A stretch of DNA of 64,000 bases, taken from Flavobacterium suaedae (GTDB lineage Bacteria > Bacteroidota > Bacteroidia > Flavobacteriales > Flavobacteriaceae). Location: assembly GCF_014642915.1 (NCBI RefSeq), contig NZ_BMJE01000004.1:186001-250000 (forward strand), in the 5' to 3' direction. Positions 1 to 9,580 of this stretch are shown one piece after another. A program made the translations under genes and the position numbers. Every line of letters begins with the position of its first letter. The first letter of the stretch is position 1. The notes under the pieces are model-generated. The model saw nothing but the letters and a program-made list of their open reading frames with translations. It was not told where the DNA came from and made no database searches.

Positions 1-3000
1 GAAGCGCGAAAGGAAGTATTTGGTAGTGTTGAAACGAAGCTGATAGCCAATAACAGGATAATAACCCAAAACAACTGTATTCCTGCCGATGTAGTTTCTA
101 TAGGCAATACATGCATACTGGGCTATAATGTACACTTCGGGTTACGTACCGATATAAAAACCGAAGATGTATTTAGTATCTATACTTTTAAAGACGGTAA
201 TTTCCATCAGGAAAGCCTGGACTTTATAAATGATGAAACATTTCAAACCGATTTTTTTAACTTATATAAATATTACAGGGACACCAGTTTCCGTAAGTTT
301 TTTATAGCAGGCAATTACCTGCACATGGTTTTCCAAATCAGCGACAGGTTGTCGGATATCAAGACCTTTAAATGGCTGATAAAAGAAAATACCCTAACCT
401 ATATAGACAACAGGAGTGACAGCGAATATAAATTCCCGCGCCAGCACGATTTCCGTTGGCAGGAAGCCACCCGCGATATGCAGCGTTACGGTAAGCACCC
501 GCACGTGTCTATATTGGATAAAGTATTTGTAGAAACCGTAGGCGGAACGCTTACCATAAAAATAGAAGATAACACCGCCACAGGCAAAGGTATTTATGAT
601 GAGGAAGTAATCCACCCCGACCAGACGCTGGATGATGGTAATTTCCAGTATGCCGATTTAGGTAACCTTATTGCCTTGCGTATAAAACCCTTTCAGGAAG
701 AGCCACGCTATTTTATATACAACCACAAATTACAGGAGGTTCGTAAAATAGACAGTTTAGAGACTTCGGCTATACTATTACCGGACGACCACGGGCTGAT
801 ATTCTCTAACGGGTATTACCTGCAAACAGGCGAGTATAAAATATTTGAAAACAGCTTAGAGAACCTGCTGTTTGAGGAGCGTATTGCTTCGCCAAACGGG
901 GAGGACTTTATGTATGTTTTCTACGAAGAGCAATACGGGCAGTATGTATTAATGTCCTACAACCTTATTACCCGTCAGGTAATGACGCCTATAATCTGTA
1001 ATGGATTTACCATTTTGCAAAATGGCGAATTGTGTTATTTCCGTGCAGAAGACGAAGCGACTAAAAACCACTTGGTGCAAATATGGCAAACGCCATTTGT
1101 GCAGGGCGATATTATGCCGTCGCAACATCAGGACAGTTACATTTACAAAATAGGGAATAAGGATATTGTAAAAGCTATGGCAGACTGTCAGGCTATTATT
1201 ACCCTTTTAAATAAAGATGATGATTATGAGGGATTGTATGCTGACCTTACAAGATTATCGCAAAATATTCTTGATGGTTATTACTGGATAACCAACGAGG
1301 AAACATTTGAATTAGACCATCCGCTAACCGAAATAAAGAAGACGGCAAATGCTGCTATAGACGAATTTGAAAAAGTTGTGCAGCTCCGTCAGAACGCAAA
1401 AAAAATAACCGATGAGGTACGGCAAAAAGCAGAGGCACTATTTATTCAGATAAAAAGTTCACCTCTTAATGATATTGATGTTTTTGTAGCCGACCTTGCC
1501 GGATTGCGTTCATTGCGAGGACAGGTAATCAGCCTGCGCGAAGTGCGTTATGTTGACCCTGAATTTATTGATGCACTGGAAGCCGAGATAGTAGAACATA
1601 CCGAGGTTATTTCGCAAAACTGTGTAGTATTCCTTATGGATGATAAGGCACTATCGCCCTATCATGCCCGAGTAGAAGAAAAGAAAGGTGAAATAGAAGG
1701 TGTTACTACCGTAGCCGAAGGGAAAGCATTACAGGAAGAGGTAGGTAAAATTACCGCCGACCTTGAGATGCTGATAGACATAGTATCGAACCTTAAAATT
1801 GAGGATACATCTAAGTCTACCCACATCATTAATAATATCTCGTTAATTTTTGCCACCCTCAACAGGGTTAAGGCAGATATTAAAAACAAGATAAAATCTT
1901 TAGGCAGTAAAGAGGCAAAAGCTGATTTTGCAGCCCAAATAAAACTGATAGACCAAAGTATTGTAAATGCTTTAGACAGAGCCACCACTCCTGAAAAAAC
2001 GGAGGAACTGCTGAATAAAATATCCGTGCAACTGGAAGACCTTGAAGCCCGCTTTGCCGATTATGAGGAGTTTACCAACTCCATCATGGAGAAACGCGAA
2101 GAGGTTTACAGTGCATTTGAAGCGAAGAAAAATGCTTTAGTTGAAAGCCGTAACAAAAAAGCAGTAGCTATAGAAAAGGCATCGCAACGAATACTGAAAA
2201 ACGTTGCTGCTAAAGCGCTTACTTTTGATTCGGTTGAAGATATAAATGGTTATTTTGCTTCTGATTTAATGATTGCCAAACTGCGTGATTTAGTAAAGCA
2301 ATTAATTGAACTGGATGATACCGGTAAAGCAGAAGCTATTGAAACGGAATTGAAATCGGCTCGTGAGGATGCTTTACGCAAGCTGAAAGACAAACAGGAG
2401 TTGTATGAGGATGGCGAAAACATCATTCGTTTAGGTACGCATAAGTTTGCCGTAAATAAACAACCGCTTGATTTGACCATAGTGTACAGAAACGGTAACT
2501 TAAACTATCACTTAACAGGAACCGATTTTTATCAGGAACTGGAAAGTGAAACCATGTTAGCCTCTAAAAAATACTGGAGTCAGGAACTGGTTTCTGAAAA
2601 TGATACAATATACAGAGGTGCCTACCTAGCTTATAAAATATTCAGGAATAATAAGCCTGAGGAGCTTTTTAATAAAGAAGATGAAGCCCTAAAGGCGATA
2701 GTAGCGGAAGAAATTTCTAAAAACTATACCGAAGGTTATGTAAAAGGTGTTCACGATGCTGATGCGTTTAAAATACTGAAAATGCTTGTTGCAAAACATC
2801 ATAATTTAGGATTGTTACGCTATACGCCGGCTACCCGTGCTATTGCACAATTCTTTTGGTACAGTCTGGAAGATGAAACCCGACAGGTGCTTAATAACAA
2901 AATAAAAGCATCGGGCAGTGTGCTGGCAATATTCCCGAACAGTAAAGAGTTCGATTATATTGTAGCGGAACTGCGAACTAAAATAAAAGCCTATTTAGAA

Positions 3001-4761
3001 ACTATAACTTTTGATAGGGACTTAAGTATAAATACAAAAGAAGCTGCAACTTATTTGTTTGAGGAGCTTAGGAGTAACGATGCCTTTACAGTAAGCCACA
3101 TGGCAACAAAACTGGCAGAAAGTTTCTTTAAAATGCTGGAGCAGAAAGATGCTGCTGTTACCTTCCGCCAAAATATAGACCACGCCGCGGATAAAAACAG
3201 CAGTATACTACTGGCAGAGCAATGGGTAGCATCTTACTTGACTGAAACAGGTCAACAGCAATACAATCAGTATTTGTATGAAATTACTGCATTGCTACTA
3301 TACAGACACGAATCGGCAGAAAAAGTAAATGCTATAGAGCCTGATGAGGTTATAACAGGCTTGGCAGGCTCGCACGAAACTATTGAGGATGGAAAATATA
3401 ACTTCCATTACCATACGTTTGTAAACCGGCTGAATAATTACTTTGAGAATGAAGTTCCTGCTTTTGAAACGTTCCGTGAGGAACGCCACAAGCTTACACA
3501 GCAACTCAAAGAAGATTTAAGGCTGAATGAGTTTATGCCGAAGGTACTAACATCGTTTGTACGTAATAAGCTGATAGACCAGGTTTATTTACCGTTATTC
3601 GGGGAAAACCTTGCCAAGCAGTTGGGGAGTGCGGGTGAAAACCGCCGAACTGACCGTTCGGGGATGTTGTTACTGGTATCGCCACCGGGTTATGGTAAAA
3701 CTACCCTTATGGAATACCTTGCTAACAGACTCGGGCTTGTATTTATGAAAATAAACGGTCCTGCCATTGGGCATGATATTACTTCGGTTGACCCGTCATC
3801 GGCTACTAATGCAGCAGCGCGAGAGGAGTTAAAGAAGCTGAACCTTGCTTTAGAAATGGGTAATAACGTAATGCTTTACCTTGATGATATACAGCATTGC
3901 AGCCCTGAGTTATTGCAAAAGTTTATTTCGCTTGCCGATGGTACGCGTAAAATAGAAGGGGTGTATAACGGGCAGCCTAAAACCTACGACATGAAATCGA
4001 AAAAGTTTTGTGTAGTAATGGCGGGTAACCCTTATACCGAAACAGGAGAGAAATTCCGCATACCGGATATGCTTGCTAACCGTGCCGATATATACAACTT
4101 GGGTGATGTAATAGGTAACAAGGCTGATTTATTTGAGTTGAGCCTTATTGAAAATGCTTTAACAGCAAACCCTATACTGGCGAGTTTGATGTCTAAAAAT
4201 GCGGATGATTTATATCCGTTAATAAAAATGGCGGAGACAGGTCAGCGTGATGGTTTCGAACTGAAAGGTAATCACAGCAAACAAGAAATAGAAACCTATG
4301 TAAACCTGCTGGATAAAGTAATAAAAGTGCGCAATGTAGTACTTAAAGCCAATGCCGCTTACATTGCCTCGGCAGCTATGGAAGATGCTTACCGTACTGA
4401 ACCGCCGTTCAGGTTACAGGGTTCGTATCGTGATATGAACAAACTGGTAGCGAAAATAGTTCCTGTAATGAATAATGATGAGATTAGCACATTGCTGCTT
4501 TCACATTACCAAAATGAGACTCAAACGCTTACCAGTGCTGCGGAAGCCAACCTGCTTAAGTATAAAGAAATGACAGGTACGCTTACCGAAGAAGAACAAA
4601 AACGCTGGACAGCGATTAAAGAAACCTTTGTGAAGAACAACAAATTAAAAGGTTTTGGTAATCGGGATGATATGGCGCAAATGCTTTCGCAGGTTATGGA
4701 GTTTACCGAGCATATTGAGGGTATAAAGGAAATACTGCGAAGAGGTATTGAAAAGCAATAA
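1..4761 (+). CDS. DUF3686-type 'DNA repair ATPase', AAA+ (5' end outside window)
   Basis: The reading frame is open from base 1, so the gene starts upstream; the ATG at 325 is internal because the frame before it codes continuously for 108 residues. At least 1,586 residues are present. The N-terminal part is beta-rich and resembles the DUF3686 region of bacterial proteins annotated as 'ATPase involved in DNA repair'. A long charged, probably coiled-coil stretch follows (about 1400-2450). The C-terminal third holds a MoxR-like AAA+ module: Walker A PPGYGKTT near 3685-3710, Walker B MLYLDDIQ near 3870-3895, and a sensor-1-like AGNPYTE near 4022-4042 followed by a conserved arginine-rich segment. 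The role in DNA repair is a family label, not proven; a large remodelling ATPase working with partners upstream of the window is as likely. A hairpin terminator follows directly. Confidence 0.8.
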   Translation, partial: EARKEVFGSVETKLIANNRIITQNNCIPADVVSIGNTCILGYNVHFGLRTDIKTEDVFSIYTFKDGNFHQESLDFINDETFQTDFFNLYKYYRDTSFRKFFIAGNYLHMVFQISDRLSDIKTFKWLIKENTLTYIDNRSDSEYKFPRQHDFRWQEATRDMQRYGKHPHVSILDKVFVETVGGTLTIKIEDNTATGKGIYDEEVIHPDQTLDDGNFQYADLGNLIALRIKPFQEEPRYFIYNHKLQEVRKIDSLETSAILLPDDHGLIFSNGYYLQTGEYKIFENSLENLLFEERIASPNGEDFMYVFYEEQYGQYVLMSYNLITRQVMTPIICNGFTILQNGELCYFRAEDEATKNHLVQIWQTPFVQGDIMPSQHQDSYIYKIGNKDIVKAMADCQAIITLLNKDDDYEGLYADLTRLSQNILDGYYWITNEETFELDHPLTEIKKTANAAIDEFEKVVQLRQNAKKITDEVRQKAEALFIQIKSSPLNDIDVFVADLAGLRSLRGQVISLREVRYVDPEFIDALEAEIVEHTEVISQNCVVFLMDDKALSPYHARVEEKKGEIEGVTTVAEGKALQEEVGKITADLEMLIDIVSNLKIEDTSKSTHIINNISLIFATLNRVKADIKNKIKSLGSKEAKADFAAQIKLIDQSIVNALDRATTPEKTEELLNKISVQLEDLEARFADYEEFTNSIMEKREEVYSAFEAKKNALVESRNKKAVAIEKASQRILKNVAAKALTFDSVEDINGYFASDLMIAKLRDLVKQLIELDDTGKAEAIETELKSAREDALRKLKDKQELYEDGENIIRLGTHKFAVNKQPLDLTIVYRNGNLNYHLTGTDFYQELESETMLASKKYWSQELVSENDTIYRGAYLAYKIFRNNKPEELFNKEDEALKAIVAEEISKNYTEGYVKGVHDADAFKILKMLVAKHHNLGLLRYTPATRAIAQFFWYSLEDETRQVLNNKIKASGSVLAIFPNSKEFDYIVAELRTKIKAYLETITFDRDLSINTKEAATYLFEELRSNDAFTVSHMATKLAESFFKMLEQKDAAVTFRQNIDHAADKNSSILLAEQWVASYLTETGQQQYNQYLYEITALLLYRHESAEKVNAIEPDEVITGLAGSHETIEDGKYNFHYHTFVNRLNNYFENEVPAFETFREERHKLTQQLKEDLRLNEFMPKVLTSFVRNKLIDQVYLPLFGENLAKQLGSAGENRRTDRSGMLLLVSPPGYGKTTLMEYLANRLGLVFMKINGPAIGHDITSVDPSSATNAAAREELKKLNLALEMGNNVMLYLDDIQHCSPELLQKFISLADGTRKIEGVYNGQPKTYDMKSKKFCVVMAGNPYTETGEKFRIPDMLANRADIYNLGDVIGNKADLFELSLIENALTANPILASLMSKNADDLYPLIKMAETGQRDGFELKGNHSKQEIETYVNLLDKVIKVRNVVLKANAAYIASAAMEDAYRTEPPFRLQGSYRDMNKLVAKIVPVMNNDEISTLLLSHYQNETQTLTSAAEANLLKYKEMTGTLTEEEQKRWTAIKETFVKNNKLKGFGNRDDMAQMLSQVMEFTEHIEGIKEILRRGIEKQ

Positions 4762-4764
4762 AAT

Positions 4765-4793
4765 AAAAAGCAGCGTTATTAACGCTGCTTTTT
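4765..4793. terminator. Bidirectional rho-independent terminator
   Basis: A perfect 13-bp inverted repeat (core GCAGCGTT) with a 3-base loop has an A-run on the left and a T-run on the right. It lies between the convergent ATPase and metalloprotease genes and can end transcription from both sides. Confidence 0.85.
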
Positions 4794-4814
4794 TATTTAA
4801 ATAATGTTACTTAA

Positions 4815-6986
4815 TTACTGTTTTACGACTCTAAAGTTAGTTTCTTTAATATTGTTAGTTGCTTTAAAAAAGTAAACTCCGTTAGCTAAAGCAGAAATAT
4901 CAATAGCTGCTTGCGTTGCATTTACCTTTCTGGTAAATAATAATTGCCCTGAAACAGCATATACTTTTACTTCTGTAATTTCTTCACCTGCACTAATGTT
5001 TATAACGCTGTTAGTAGGGTTGGGGTAATAGCTGAAATTACTAAAAGAGTTTTCGTTTAATCTGTTAGCAGGAGCATCTACACATTCTACATAAGCTACC
5101 CAGCCTTCATCAGTTTCTGTATCATCAGAAGAAAAAACAAAAGTTAATGAACCATCTTCTGCTGTAGAAGTAAACTCATTAGTAATAAAAGCCCCTGTAA
5201 AGTTTCCTATTAACGGTGCAGATGTATCTGCTCCGTCATAAACTGTTAAGTAGTCGTAGCCGTTTTCTAAACTAAAAGATACGAATTCAACCTTTATTAT
5301 TTTATTTTCTTCCGATGGAGTGAAAGTACGGGTAATGTTTTGATTGTTACTATAGTTTTGTCCGTCAATATTTGTATCCATATAGTAATACCCTGTACAC
5401 CAATCGGCATCTGTAACAAACATTATTTCCTGTATTTGAGAAGTTCCCTGCTCACATACATTACGTACTTTAAAAGTATAATATGTATTAGGCTCAAGCC
5501 CCGTAATATTTACATTAGGCGTGTTTACTTCTGTCCACGTTCCTTCTGACGGTGTGTTAACCGGACCAACAGTAACTTCCCATGCATTAGTTTCGCCACT
5601 ATCACTCCATTCAATAGAGAAGTTTTCTATTGAATTATCCACTATTCCTAAATCAATTATTGTAGTATCACATAGTCCGCTTTCACATTCTGATGCAAGA
5701 CAGCCCGAATTGTTTACAACATCTCTTATTAACTGTGCAGGTTGTTCGCCAAAACCGTTTGCAAGATTAATCTGTACATTGGTCAAGTGGCAGTAACTCA
5801 TTATCGTTCCTCCGTTAGAAGGTATTGGAGGAGTACTGCAACTTCCCTCTACATCATAACAGCCATCTATAGCAGTATTATTCCCATTCCAGGCACAAGC
5901 ATGTGTATGCGGAGAACCTAACTGGTGTCCTATTTCGTGTGCAGAAGCCTGAACACTCCATGAATATAATGGCACTTCTTGCAGGTAAGCGTCATTCACA
6001 TCTACATAACTACCGTTATAAGGTGCACTGCAAACGCCGTTTAACGGAGCTAAGCCGCCCAATCCGCCTTCATCTTCTGCTAAAAGCTGACCAAGGTCGC
6101 CATCAAAAGGGTTTGATTGAGAGTGTTCTAAAAAGTCATAAAGATAATCTTCCGAGTCTACACCTGAATAAGGATCCGGAGTAGTCCATATAAAGAATGA
6201 TTTCAAGGATATGTCAATACCATCATTATAATACAGTGTTTGTATGTTATTAAATAAAGTGGTAAGCCAGTTAGCAGTAACATCTTCACTTCCCAGGTTT
6301 TCTATAAACATGTCATAATCTACCTCGTAGTATATACCCACACATTTTAAAGTTTCGGTACTTTGCTGGCTTAACGCTGATTTTTTTCCAAACTTTTGCG
6401 CTTTAATCTCTTCATCTATTTCATCGGCTGATGAACAAATAAAAGGATTGTCTACATTTAATTCATTATCGGAATAAATAATGTATTCTGAAAAATTGTT
6501 ACGTTTAGCTAGTTTGCCTACTACAATGTTTTTATGTTCCTGATTAGAAATTATACCTGACATTTCTTTTTCAAAGAAACTGAATGATGCCAAAGAGTTA
6601 TTATCATTTTTTATAATACCACGATAGTAAACACCATGTTTGTAGGCGTAGTCTTTTTCTTTATCAGTATCCATATGGAAACCATTAGCAAAAATATTTA
6701 CTTTATAAAGGTTTATAGTAATATCATTACCTTGGTAAGGAATGGTTAGGGCAATAGTTTCCGGTTTGGTTTTGTATATAGTTTCTAAGATATTATTGTT
6801 GATTGTAGCATAGGTTTCGTTATCTACAATATCATAATCTTTACTACCTTCTGTAACGGTTAAAGGACTAAAGTTTTTAAAAGAAACACCGGAGTTGTTT
6901 AGTTCCTGAATTTTAGCAGCTACACGTTTTTGGGCATAGAAAGGCACTGTAACCAAAAGTGCCATAATTAGTAAAATCTTTTTCAT
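4815..6986 (-). CDS. Secreted metzincin metalloprotease with FnIII, CUB and T9SS sorting domains
   Basis: A protein of 723 residues is predicted from the ATG at 6986, which starts directly with a Sec signal peptide (MKKILLIMALL...FYAQ); an in-frame ATG eight codons upstream would put a hydrophilic extension before it. The catalytic domain carries HEIGHQLGSPH (HExxHxxGxxH, about residue 349) and the Met-turn IMSYC, which mark an M12B/reprolysin-like zinc metzincin. After it come a fibronectin type III domain (about 445-535), a CUB-like domain (about 535-645), and a type A T9SS C-terminal sorting domain beginning YYPNPTNSVINI. The protein is therefore expected to be exported by Sec, then carried across the outer membrane by T9SS and released or anchored. 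Substrate is unknown. Confidence 0.88.
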   Translation of the reverse strand: MKKILLIMALLVTVPFYAQKRVAAKIQELNNSGVSFKNFSPLTVTEGSKDYDIVDNETYATINNNILETIYKTKPETIALTIPYQGNDITINLYKVNIFANGFHMDTDKEKDYAYKHGVYYRGIIKNDNNSLASFSFFEKEMSGIISNQEHKNIVVGKLAKRNNFSEYIIYSDNELNVDNPFICSSADEIDEEIKAQKFGKKSALSQQSTETLKCVGIYYEVDYDMFIENLGSEDVTANWLTTLFNNIQTLYYNDGIDISLKSFFIWTTPDPYSGVDSEDYLYDFLEHSQSNPFDGDLGQLLAEDEGGLGGLAPLNGVCSAPYNGSYVDVNDAYLQEVPLYSWSVQASAHEIGHQLGSPHTHACAWNGNNTAIDGCYDVEGSCSTPPIPSNGGTIMSYCHLTNVQINLANGFGEQPAQLIRDVVNNSGCLASECESGLCDTTIIDLGIVDNSIENFSIEWSDSGETNAWEVTVGPVNTPSEGTWTEVNTPNVNITGLEPNTYYTFKVRNVCEQGTSQIQEIMFVTDADWCTGYYYMDTNIDGQNYSNNQNITRTFTPSEENKIIKVEFVSFSLENGYDYLTVYDGADTSAPLIGNFTGAFITNEFTSTAEDGSLTFVFSSDDTETDEGWVAYVECVDAPANRLNENSFSNFSYYPNPTNSVINISAGEEITEVKVYAVSGQLLFTRKVNATQAAIDISALANGVYFFKATNNIKETNFRVVKQ

Positions 6987-7066
6987 AGCTTGAGTTTTAA
7001 GGTTGGGCAATTTACCCCAAAATGTTTAATTTTTAGGAAATTACCTGTAAAAAAAATATTAAAACC

Positions 7067-7074
7067 CAAAGATA
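7067..7074 (-). promoter_or_regulatory. Possible -7 element for the metalloprotease gene
   Basis: The minus strand reads TATCTTTG, matching the Bacteroidota -7 consensus TAnnTTTG, about 80 bases before the chosen start. No clear TTG box was found at the usual distance, so this is tentative. Confidence 0.3.
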
Positions 7075-7146
7075 TGTACTTGCTGAGTATGTTGGGGGCA
7101 TTAATTAGTATTTACTGTAATGCATTTAGTATTTGAGAGTTAAATG

Positions 7147-8052
7147 CTAAAAATAGATGTTTTTTGCTAGTCTGTAAGTGTTGGAATGTGCCTCTATAAT
7201 TATTTTTATATCAGGACTGTAACCACCACCCATACTGCACTGTACAGGTATACCCAGTTTATGGCAGGTACTTAAAACATACTCATCCCTTTCTTTACAG
7301 CCTTCTACGGAGCAGCCGAGTTTACCCAGTTTATCGGAAGCTAAAATATCTACTCCACTCAGGTAAAAAATGAAGTCAGGTTTATGGCTGTCTATTAGTT
7401 TTGGTAAAGTTTCTTTTAAAATGGATAGATATTCATCATCGCCTGTGTTATCAGGTAGAGCAATATCTAAATCAGAAGTTTCTTTTTTAAAAGGATAATT
7501 GGTTTTACCATGCATGCTAAAAGTAAATACAGCACTATTATTGGTAAATATCTCGGCAGTACCATTCCCTTGGTGTACATCAAGATCTACAATTAATACT
7601 CTTTTTGCTTTGCCGTTGTTGATTAAGTATTGTGCTGCAATAGCTTGGTCGTTCAGCAGGCAAAAAGCCTCGCCATGGGTGCTGTAGGCATGGTGTGTTC
7701 CGCCTGCAATATTAAAAGCAATACCTTTTTGTAAAGCTTGCTCACATCCCCAAATAGTACCTTGTGCAATACGTAATTCTCGTTCTGCCAGTTCTGCCGA
7801 AAGGGGAAAGCCTATCTTACGCGCTGCCCTTGCATCAAGTGTTAGGTTGAGTAAATCATCAACATACTCTTTGTTATGTATAGCTAATACGTGTTCTGTG
7901 TTAACAATTTCGGGACTGTAAAAACACTCTTCTGTAATAGTGCCTTCGTGTATAAGCTGTTGTGGTAACAGCTCATATTTTATCATAGGGAACCGATGTC
8001 CTTCCGGTAATGGGTGTTTGTATATGGGGTGATAGGCTACAGGAATATACAT
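7147..8052 (-). CDS. Histone-deacetylase-family (AcuC-like) zinc deacetylase
   Basis: This 301-residue protein has the arginase/HDAC-fold signatures: GGTHHA (about residue 114) with the catalytic His pair, DLDVHQGNG (about 154) supplying the zinc-binding Asp and His, GVD (about 234) supplying the second Asp, and GGGYS (about 276) with the transition-state Tyr. All residues needed for zinc-dependent amide deacetylation are present. Bacterial members act on acetylated lysines, polyamines or other small acetyl-amides, and the substrate cannot be told here. Its ATG abuts the stop codon of the small membrane protein upstream, so the two are co-transcribed, and they appear to be the tail of the bioD-bioA-ketosynthase operon. 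Confidence 0.88.
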   Translation of the reverse strand: MYIPVAYHPIYKHPLPEGHRFPMIKYELLPQQLIHEGTITEECFYSPEIVNTEHVLAIHNKEYVDDLLNLTLDARAARKIGFPLSAELAERELRIAQGTIWGCEQALQKGIAFNIAGGTHHAYSTHGEAFCLLNDQAIAAQYLINNGKAKRVLIVDLDVHQGNGTAEIFTNNSAVFTFSMHGKTNYPFKKETSDLDIALPDNTGDDEYLSILKETLPKLIDSHKPDFIFYLSGVDILASDKLGKLGCSVEGCKERDEYVLSTCHKLGIPVQCSMGGGYSPDIKIIIEAHSNTYRLAKNIYF

Positions 8053-8373
8053 TTACATTAACGAAAATACATTCCAAAATAATAAAACAGCCGAAACTAT
8101 AGCCAATATTTTTGCCGGAGTCCTGAGTGTTATACTTTTCATGCTTTTATAAAATAACCCTCCTGCTAATGCTAAAAACATAACATTAAGCAGTGTAAGT
8201 AGGGTAGCATTCTGTAACATTTCAGGGAAATAGGAAAGATAGTCGTTTACAGTTTCTTCAAAAGTAGCATGCTCACTGGTTGTAGTAACTATCCAAAGCG
8301 TCATATTTGCTACTGCTATAACAAAAGGCAATAGACCTATATAGAAAAGTGTACTAGTGTTTTTGTTGTCCAT
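8053..8373 (-). CDS. Small three-helix membrane protein, unknown function
   Basis: I do not recognise a named family for this 106-residue protein. It shows three probable transmembrane helices (about residues 9-31, 56-76 and 85-105) joined by a polar segment rich in Thr and Glu. It begins 17 bases after the ketosynthase gene and its stop codon is immediately followed by the ATG of the deacetylase, which supports translation as part of one operon. Confidence 0.65.
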   Translation of the reverse strand: MDNKNTSTLFYIGLLPFVIAVANMTLWIVTTTSEHATFEETVNDYLSYFPEMLQNATLLTLLNVMFLALAGGLFYKSMKSITLRTPAKILAIVSAVLLFWNVFSLM

Positions 8374-8390
8374 AACCTCAAATATATAAA

Positions 8391-9545
8391 TTATTTACAT
8401 ACCAATATGCTTACAGCATTACCACCAAAACCAACAGCATTAACCAACACCTTTTGTATAGGCTTAGTTGGTTTTTGGTTCTCAATAAAAGGTACATTAA
8501 TAAACGTATTGTGTTGCATCATAAGTAATGCAAGTTCTAAATTTAGTAAACCCGATGCACCAAAAGTATGCCCGGTTTTCCATTTATTAGTAGTAAGTAA
8601 AGGCAGGTTTTCTCCAAATATATTCCGGATGGCTTTATACTCGGATAGGTCGCCCTTTACAGTACCGGGTGCGTGTAGTACAATAGCATCTACCTCTTCG
8701 GGTTTGATGTTGCCCAAAGCCATTTGCATTGACTTTTGTAAACATTCAGCTTCCGCAGAAATAGATACACTGTGTTTTAACTCTTCGGTAGCATAGCCAA
8801 CGCCTTCAATATAACCTAAAGCATTTTCATTTTTACCAATTTCAAGGCAGGCAGATGCTGCTGCTTCGCCCAGTACCATGGTATTTAGTTTTTTATCTAA
8901 GTCTAATGCACGGCATGGGTATTCACTTTCCTTAGAAGCATATATTTTCATTGCCTGCATTTGGGCTATGGTAAATGGTGTAAGTGGTGCTTCGCTACCA
9001 CCCACTAAAAATTTTTCTGCCATGCCCGAGCGTAACCAAGCTACACCGTTAAGTACTGCATGCAGCGCAGTGGAGCAGGTTATGGAATGGGAAATATCAG
9101 GACCTGTGCTTTTCAAGTCCTGTGCTACCCACGACGCTATATTACCCAGAGTAGTAGCAGGGGAGGCTTGTGTGCTTGATGTTCCTGTTTGTATAAACTC
9201 ACTGTGGTATTGCTCAAAAAGCCCTGTTGCACCACGAGAAGAACCTATATTAATACCAAAGTTATCTCCTTTATTCCAGCCTGCTTGCTTAGCAGCATTT
9301 CGGGAGGCTAAAATAGCATACAGTACAGAGTTATCTAAGTTTTTATACTTAGGTTCAGCATCTCTTAAAGCCTGTACTTCTTTATGTAAATCATCCTGTA
9401 AAGGTGCGCCAAGAGCCTGTTTACCATTAAAATGCATGCTTTTAATAGTAGTGTTGTTATTCAGGTAGTTTTCCCATACCTTTTCGGGAGTATTCCCTAA
9501 TGGAGAGAAAGAGCTAATGGCTGTTATTGATATGGGTAATGACAA
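8391..9545 (-). CDS. Beta-ketoacyl-ACP synthase (KAS I/II type) in the biotin operon
   Basis: This 384-residue thiolase-fold protein keeps the whole Cys-His-Lys-His set of FabB/FabF enzymes: the nucleophilic Cys in ITCSTALHA (about residue 156), the first His in LHAPGTVKGD (about 288), and Lys plus the second His in KWKTGHTFGASG (about 320-325). It is somewhat shorter than FabF (about 410). It should condense an acyl-thioester with malonyl-ACP. It lies 35 bases downstream of bioA in the same direction, so a dedicated role in building the pimeloyl chain is a fair inference, though a general fatty-acid or polyketide role is not excluded. A TAATTTTG motif on the minus strand at 9563-9570 could give it an extra promoter. 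Confidence 0.82.
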   Translation of the reverse strand: MSLPISITAISSFSPLGNTPEKVWENYLNNNTTIKSMHFNGKQALGAPLQDDLHKEVQALRDAEPKYKNLDNSVLYAILASRNAAKQAGWNKGDNFGINIGSSRGATGLFEQYHSEFIQTGTSSTQASPATTLGNIASWVAQDLKSTGPDISHSITCSTALHAVLNGVAWLRSGMAEKFLVGGSEAPLTPFTIAQMQAMKIYASKESEYPCRALDLDKKLNTMVLGEAAASACLEIGKNENALGYIEGVGYATEELKHSVSISAEAECLQKSMQMALGNIKPEEVDAIVLHAPGTVKGDLSEYKAIRNIFGENLPLLTTNKWKTGHTFGASGLLNLELALLMMQHNTFINVPFIENQKPTKPIQKVLVNAVGFGGNAVSILVCK

Positions 9546-9580
9546 TTTTTCTTCTTTTTATGCAAAATTACAGCAAAAGC

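Noticed and set aside
325..330. ATG at 325 as start of the giant ATPase
   Set aside because: The frame is open and protein-like for 108 codons before it, so the gene starts left of the window.
6987..7010. Upstream ATG at 7010 as start of the metalloprotease
   Set aside because: It would add eight residues before a clean signal peptide; the ATG at 6986 is better.
7122..7147. Inverted repeat GCATTTA/TAAATGC after the deacetylase as a terminator
   Set aside because: Seven bp, a 12-base loop and no T-tract; its right arm overlaps the stop codon.
8878..9468. A 196-codon open frame on the plus strand
   Set aside because: It is antisense to the ketosynthase, has no recognisable motifs, and reflects its codon use.
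8391..9545. Calling the ketosynthase fabF
   Set aside because: A housekeeping FabF is usually next to acpP; the operon context and shorter length argue for a specialised enzyme, so no symbol is given.
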